Shown here: positions 4,454 to 6,015 of the stretch, in pieces
How positions within the stretch are numbered: the first letter of the stretch is position 1
How the letters are laid out: each line of letters opens with the position of its first letter
Source: an uncultured bacterium
GTDB taxonomy: Bacteria > Bacillota_I > Bacilli_A > RF39 > UBA660
Direction of reading: 5' to 3'
DNA length: 6,015 bases
Assembly (NCBI GenBank): GCA_949286645.1
Contig: CASEDN010000046.1
Coordinates: 1-6,015 of the forward strand
Translations under genes and position numbers: made by a program
Notes under the pieces: generated by a model
What the model saw: the letters and a program-made list of their open reading frames with translations, nothing else
The model's database searches: none
Told to the model about the DNA's origin: nothing

Positions 4454-4879
4454 TTAAACAAGAATTTTCTTACTATCTAGAAAGAAATAGTCTTGATTTT
4501 TAAAATCAACGGCAAAATAAGTGTTATTAATACTATTTAACTCATCAAAGAAGAAACAATCATAATAGTTAGTTTTAACTAGCATATAGGCACGTTTTAC
4601 TACTAAAGTACTTATCTCATCATGAGCAGGATTATTATAGTAATGAGTTTCTTCTTTTTTACTATAAGGGATACTCTGATGATATTTAATAAATAAATAT
4701 CTATCAGTCTTATCTTTATCTATTTTCTTAGTTAATTGTCTAAATAGACTATAGCCATAATTTAATTCTTCTTTTTTTAAAGTATAGATTTGTTCAAAGA
4801 TATTATATAGAATACTAGGTTTATCTATATATAGATTCTTAAATTCATCTTTAAGTTCAAAAATAAAAAACTCTCTCAT
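4454..4879 (-). CDS. sirA: SirA-family protein (sporulation inhibitor of replication)
   Basis: 141 residues from the chosen start, near the 148 of B. subtilis SirA. In B. subtilis SirA binds DnaA domain I and blocks replication initiation as cells commit to sporulation. Support here is the N-terminal REFFIFELKDEF, the C-terminal TYFAVDFKNQDYFFLDS (family pattern of an aromatic-rich end with a VD-x-Y-x-L/W core), similar length, and position between tkt and yneF exactly as in Bacillus. Similarity is modest, so synteny carries much of the call. A frame extension to ATG at 4891 adds MVII, but only the ATG at 4879 has an SD-like GATGGTGAT at proper spacing, the same arrangement as before pepC. 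Its presence suggests descent from a spore-former or another use of DnaA inhibition. Confidence 0.8.
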   Translation of the reverse strand: MREFFIFELKDEFKNLYIDKPSILYNIFEQIYTLKKEELNYGYSLFRQLTKKIDKDKTDRYLFIKYHQSIPYSKKEETHYYNNPAHDEISTLVVKRAYMLVKTNYYDCFFFDELNSINNTYFAVDFKNQDYFFLDSKKILV

Positions 4880-4906
4880 TATAATCACCATCTTAACTAT
4901 AACAAG

Positions 4907-4923
4907 AAAGTTTTAAAAACTTT
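4907..4923. repeat. 17-bp AT-rich palindrome between tkt and sirA
   Basis: AAAGTTTT and AAAACTTT around a single A, starting 6 nt after the tkt stop. As RNA it is a weak hairpin; the following CTTGTTAT is a poor U tract, so it may only attenuate transcription or protect the tkt 3' end. It may be chance in this composition. Confidence 0.3.
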
Positions 4924-4929
4924 GTCGAA

Positions 4930-6015
4930 TTATTTAATTATCTCTTCTATTTTTAGAGCGATTTCTTCACTAGTGAAATTAAACTTAGCATTTATATCAC
5001 TAGCTTTACCACTGTATCCAAATCTATCTACTGTAAATAAGTAGTTATCATTATAAGCGAAACGGTACCATGAGTAAGCAGATGATTTTTCAATAATAAA
5101 TTTCTTTTTACCAATAGGAAGTAGTTCTTCTTTATCTTCATCACTTAATAGATTAAATCTCTCTATACTTGGCATTGATACTATTCTAAAGTCATAACCT
5201 TTTTCAAATAAAGCATTAACTACATCAAAAGCAAGATCTACTTCTTCACCTGTTGCAATAATAACACCATCTAGCTTTCTTTCTTCTTGTTTTATAACGT
5301 ATGCTCCTTTAGCAACATTTGGAACAGAAGATGTTTCTCTTATTTTAGTTTCATTACGTCCTAAGACAATACAAGCAGGTTTATTTTCTTCAAAAATAGT
5401 TTTATAAGTACCAATAACTTCATTACTATCACTTGGTCTAAATACTTCTAAATTAGGTGTTGCTCTTAATCCTACTAATTGTTCAACTGCTTGATGAGTT
5501 GGTCCATCCTCCCCTACTGTAATTGAATCATGGGTAAAGATATAAGTAACTGGTAAATTCATAAGACAAGATAGTCTTAAAGCAGGTTTTAAATAATCAC
5601 TAAAGGTTAAATAAGTAGAGACAAAAGGACGATAACCTGATAAAGCAAGACCATTAGCGATAGATGCCATAGCAAATTCTCTTACCCCAAAGAAGATATT
5701 TCTACCATTATAATCATCACGAGAGAAGTCTCCTTTATCTGTTAGATACGTTAAAGTTGAACTAGAAAGGTCCGCTGCTCCTCCAAATATTAATTTACTA
5801 GAGTTAGCAAGAGAGTTTAACACTTTACTACTAGCTTTTCTTAATGACTCTTTTTTGTCTTCAGGATAAGCATAATCTAAGTTAGTTAATTCTATTTTTT
5901 TATCATTAGAAATTATTGAATCTAATAATTCTTTAGTCTTATCATCAAGATTATTATACTTTTCATTAAAATCATTCTCTAAATTACTACATCTATCATC
6001 TATAAGCTTTTGAAA
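4930..6015 (-). CDS. tkt: Transketolase, C-terminal 361 residues (5' end outside window)
   Basis: The frame is open to the right edge and ends at TAA 4932-4930, giving 361 of an expected 650-670 residues. Transketolase is a thiamine diphosphate enzyme of the pentose phosphate pathway that moves two-carbon units between sugar phosphates. Visible are the pyrimidine-binding domain: GGAADLSSST (fragment residues 78-87), FGVREFAM with the Glu (113) that activates the cofactor, and FTHDSITVGEDGPTHQ (160-175) with the conserved active-site His162; then the C-terminal domain from about 235 (VIIATGEEV, VSMPSIERF, VDRFGYSG). The N-terminal diphosphate-binding domain is missing only because of the window edge. 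Downstream sirA begins 50 nt after the stop. No frameshift is seen. A GTG at 5823 is internal and not the start. Confidence 0.97.
   Translation of the reverse strand, partial: FQKLIDDRCSNLENDFNEKYNNLDDKTKELLDSIISNDKKIELTNLDYAYPEDKKESLRKASSKVLNSLANSSKLIFGGAADLSSSTLTYLTDKGDFSRDDYNGRNIFFGVREFAMASIANGLALSGYRPFVSTYLTFSDYLKPALRLSCLMNLPVTYIFTHDSITVGEDGPTHQAVEQLVGLRATPNLEVFRPSDSNEVIGTYKTIFEENKPACIVLGRNETKIRETSSVPNVAKGAYVIKQEERKLDGVIIATGEEVDLAFDVVNALFEKGYDFRIVSMPSIERFNLLSDEDKEELLPIGKKKFIIEKSSAYSWYRFAYNDNYLFTVDRFGYSGKASDINAKFNFTSEEIALKIEEIIK

Noticed and set aside
4880..4891. sirA start at the ATG at 4891 (adds MVII)
   Set aside because: No RBS precedes it. The ATG at 4879 has GATGGTGAT at correct spacing and gives an N-terminus matching the family.
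5821..5823. GTG as a possible transketolase start
   Set aside because: The frame stays open upstream to the window edge with no good RBS at the GTG, and the protein would lack its cofactor-binding N-terminal domain.
1..6015. CRISPR array, rRNA, phage or IS genes
   Set aside because: No regularly spaced direct repeats, no rRNA-like sequence, and no transposase, integrase or phage protein in any reading frame examined.

Overview
The window is very AT-rich and compact, and every recognisable protein gene lies on the minus strand. It looks like chromosomal DNA of a low-GC Firmicute, probably in or near Bacilli. Three things point there: the gene order tkt - sirA - yneF matches Bacillus subtilis (tkt - yneE/sirA - yneF), Shine-Dalgarno sequences are strong (AAAGGA, AAGGAG, GGAGTGAT), and stops are TAA/TAG with Trp encoded by TGG. 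The GluRS is the long form of about 540 residues that I associate with clostridia, so the exact lineage is open (perhaps an uncultured gut Bacillota group). All family assignments come from reading the sequence; no database search was run.

Layout in transcription order, right to left. (1) 6015-4181 is a tkt - sirA - yneF operon: the C-terminal half of transketolase (its N-terminus is off the window), the DnaA-inhibitor family protein SirA, and the small membrane protein YneF. It ends in a hairpin terminator whose left arm is the last codons of yneF. (2) 4130-3549 is a 193-residue acidic protein I do not recognise. (3) 3541-3204 holds no long ORF but is densely structured and is the most interesting part. 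On the minus strand there is a 16-codon hydrophobic ORF with an excellent ribosome binding site. That site can be sequestered by an upstream anti-SD, and the ORF sits between a promoter-like sequence and a terminator. On the plus strand there is a promoter-like sequence, three hairpins and a rho-independent terminator, forming an RNA of about 110 nt fully antisense to the 3' part of the minus-strand message. A second plus-strand terminator lies farther on. An imperfect inverted repeat flanks the small ORF, so the 5' leader and 3' UTR of its mRNA can pair. This is the architecture of a type I toxin-antitoxin locus; the peptide itself is not one I recognise. (4) 3210-1384 is a tRNA-Gln(CUG) - gltX unit, with a near-consensus promoter, the tRNA, glutamyl-tRNA synthetase 38 nt later, and a terminator directly after the stop. 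(5) 1380-1 is a pepC-like gene with its own promoter and RBS, cut at the window edge just before its C-terminus. Its catalytic cysteine is replaced by serine although the other active-site residues are kept.

The tRNA-Gln and GluRS genes make biochemical sense together in bacteria that lack GlnRS and form Gln-tRNA by misacylation and amidation. tkt, sirA and yneF are linked by conserved synteny rather than by a shared pathway. The tRNA promoter and the putative antitoxin RNA promoter lie back to back over one short palindrome, so the candidate toxin-antitoxin module abuts an essential translation operon.
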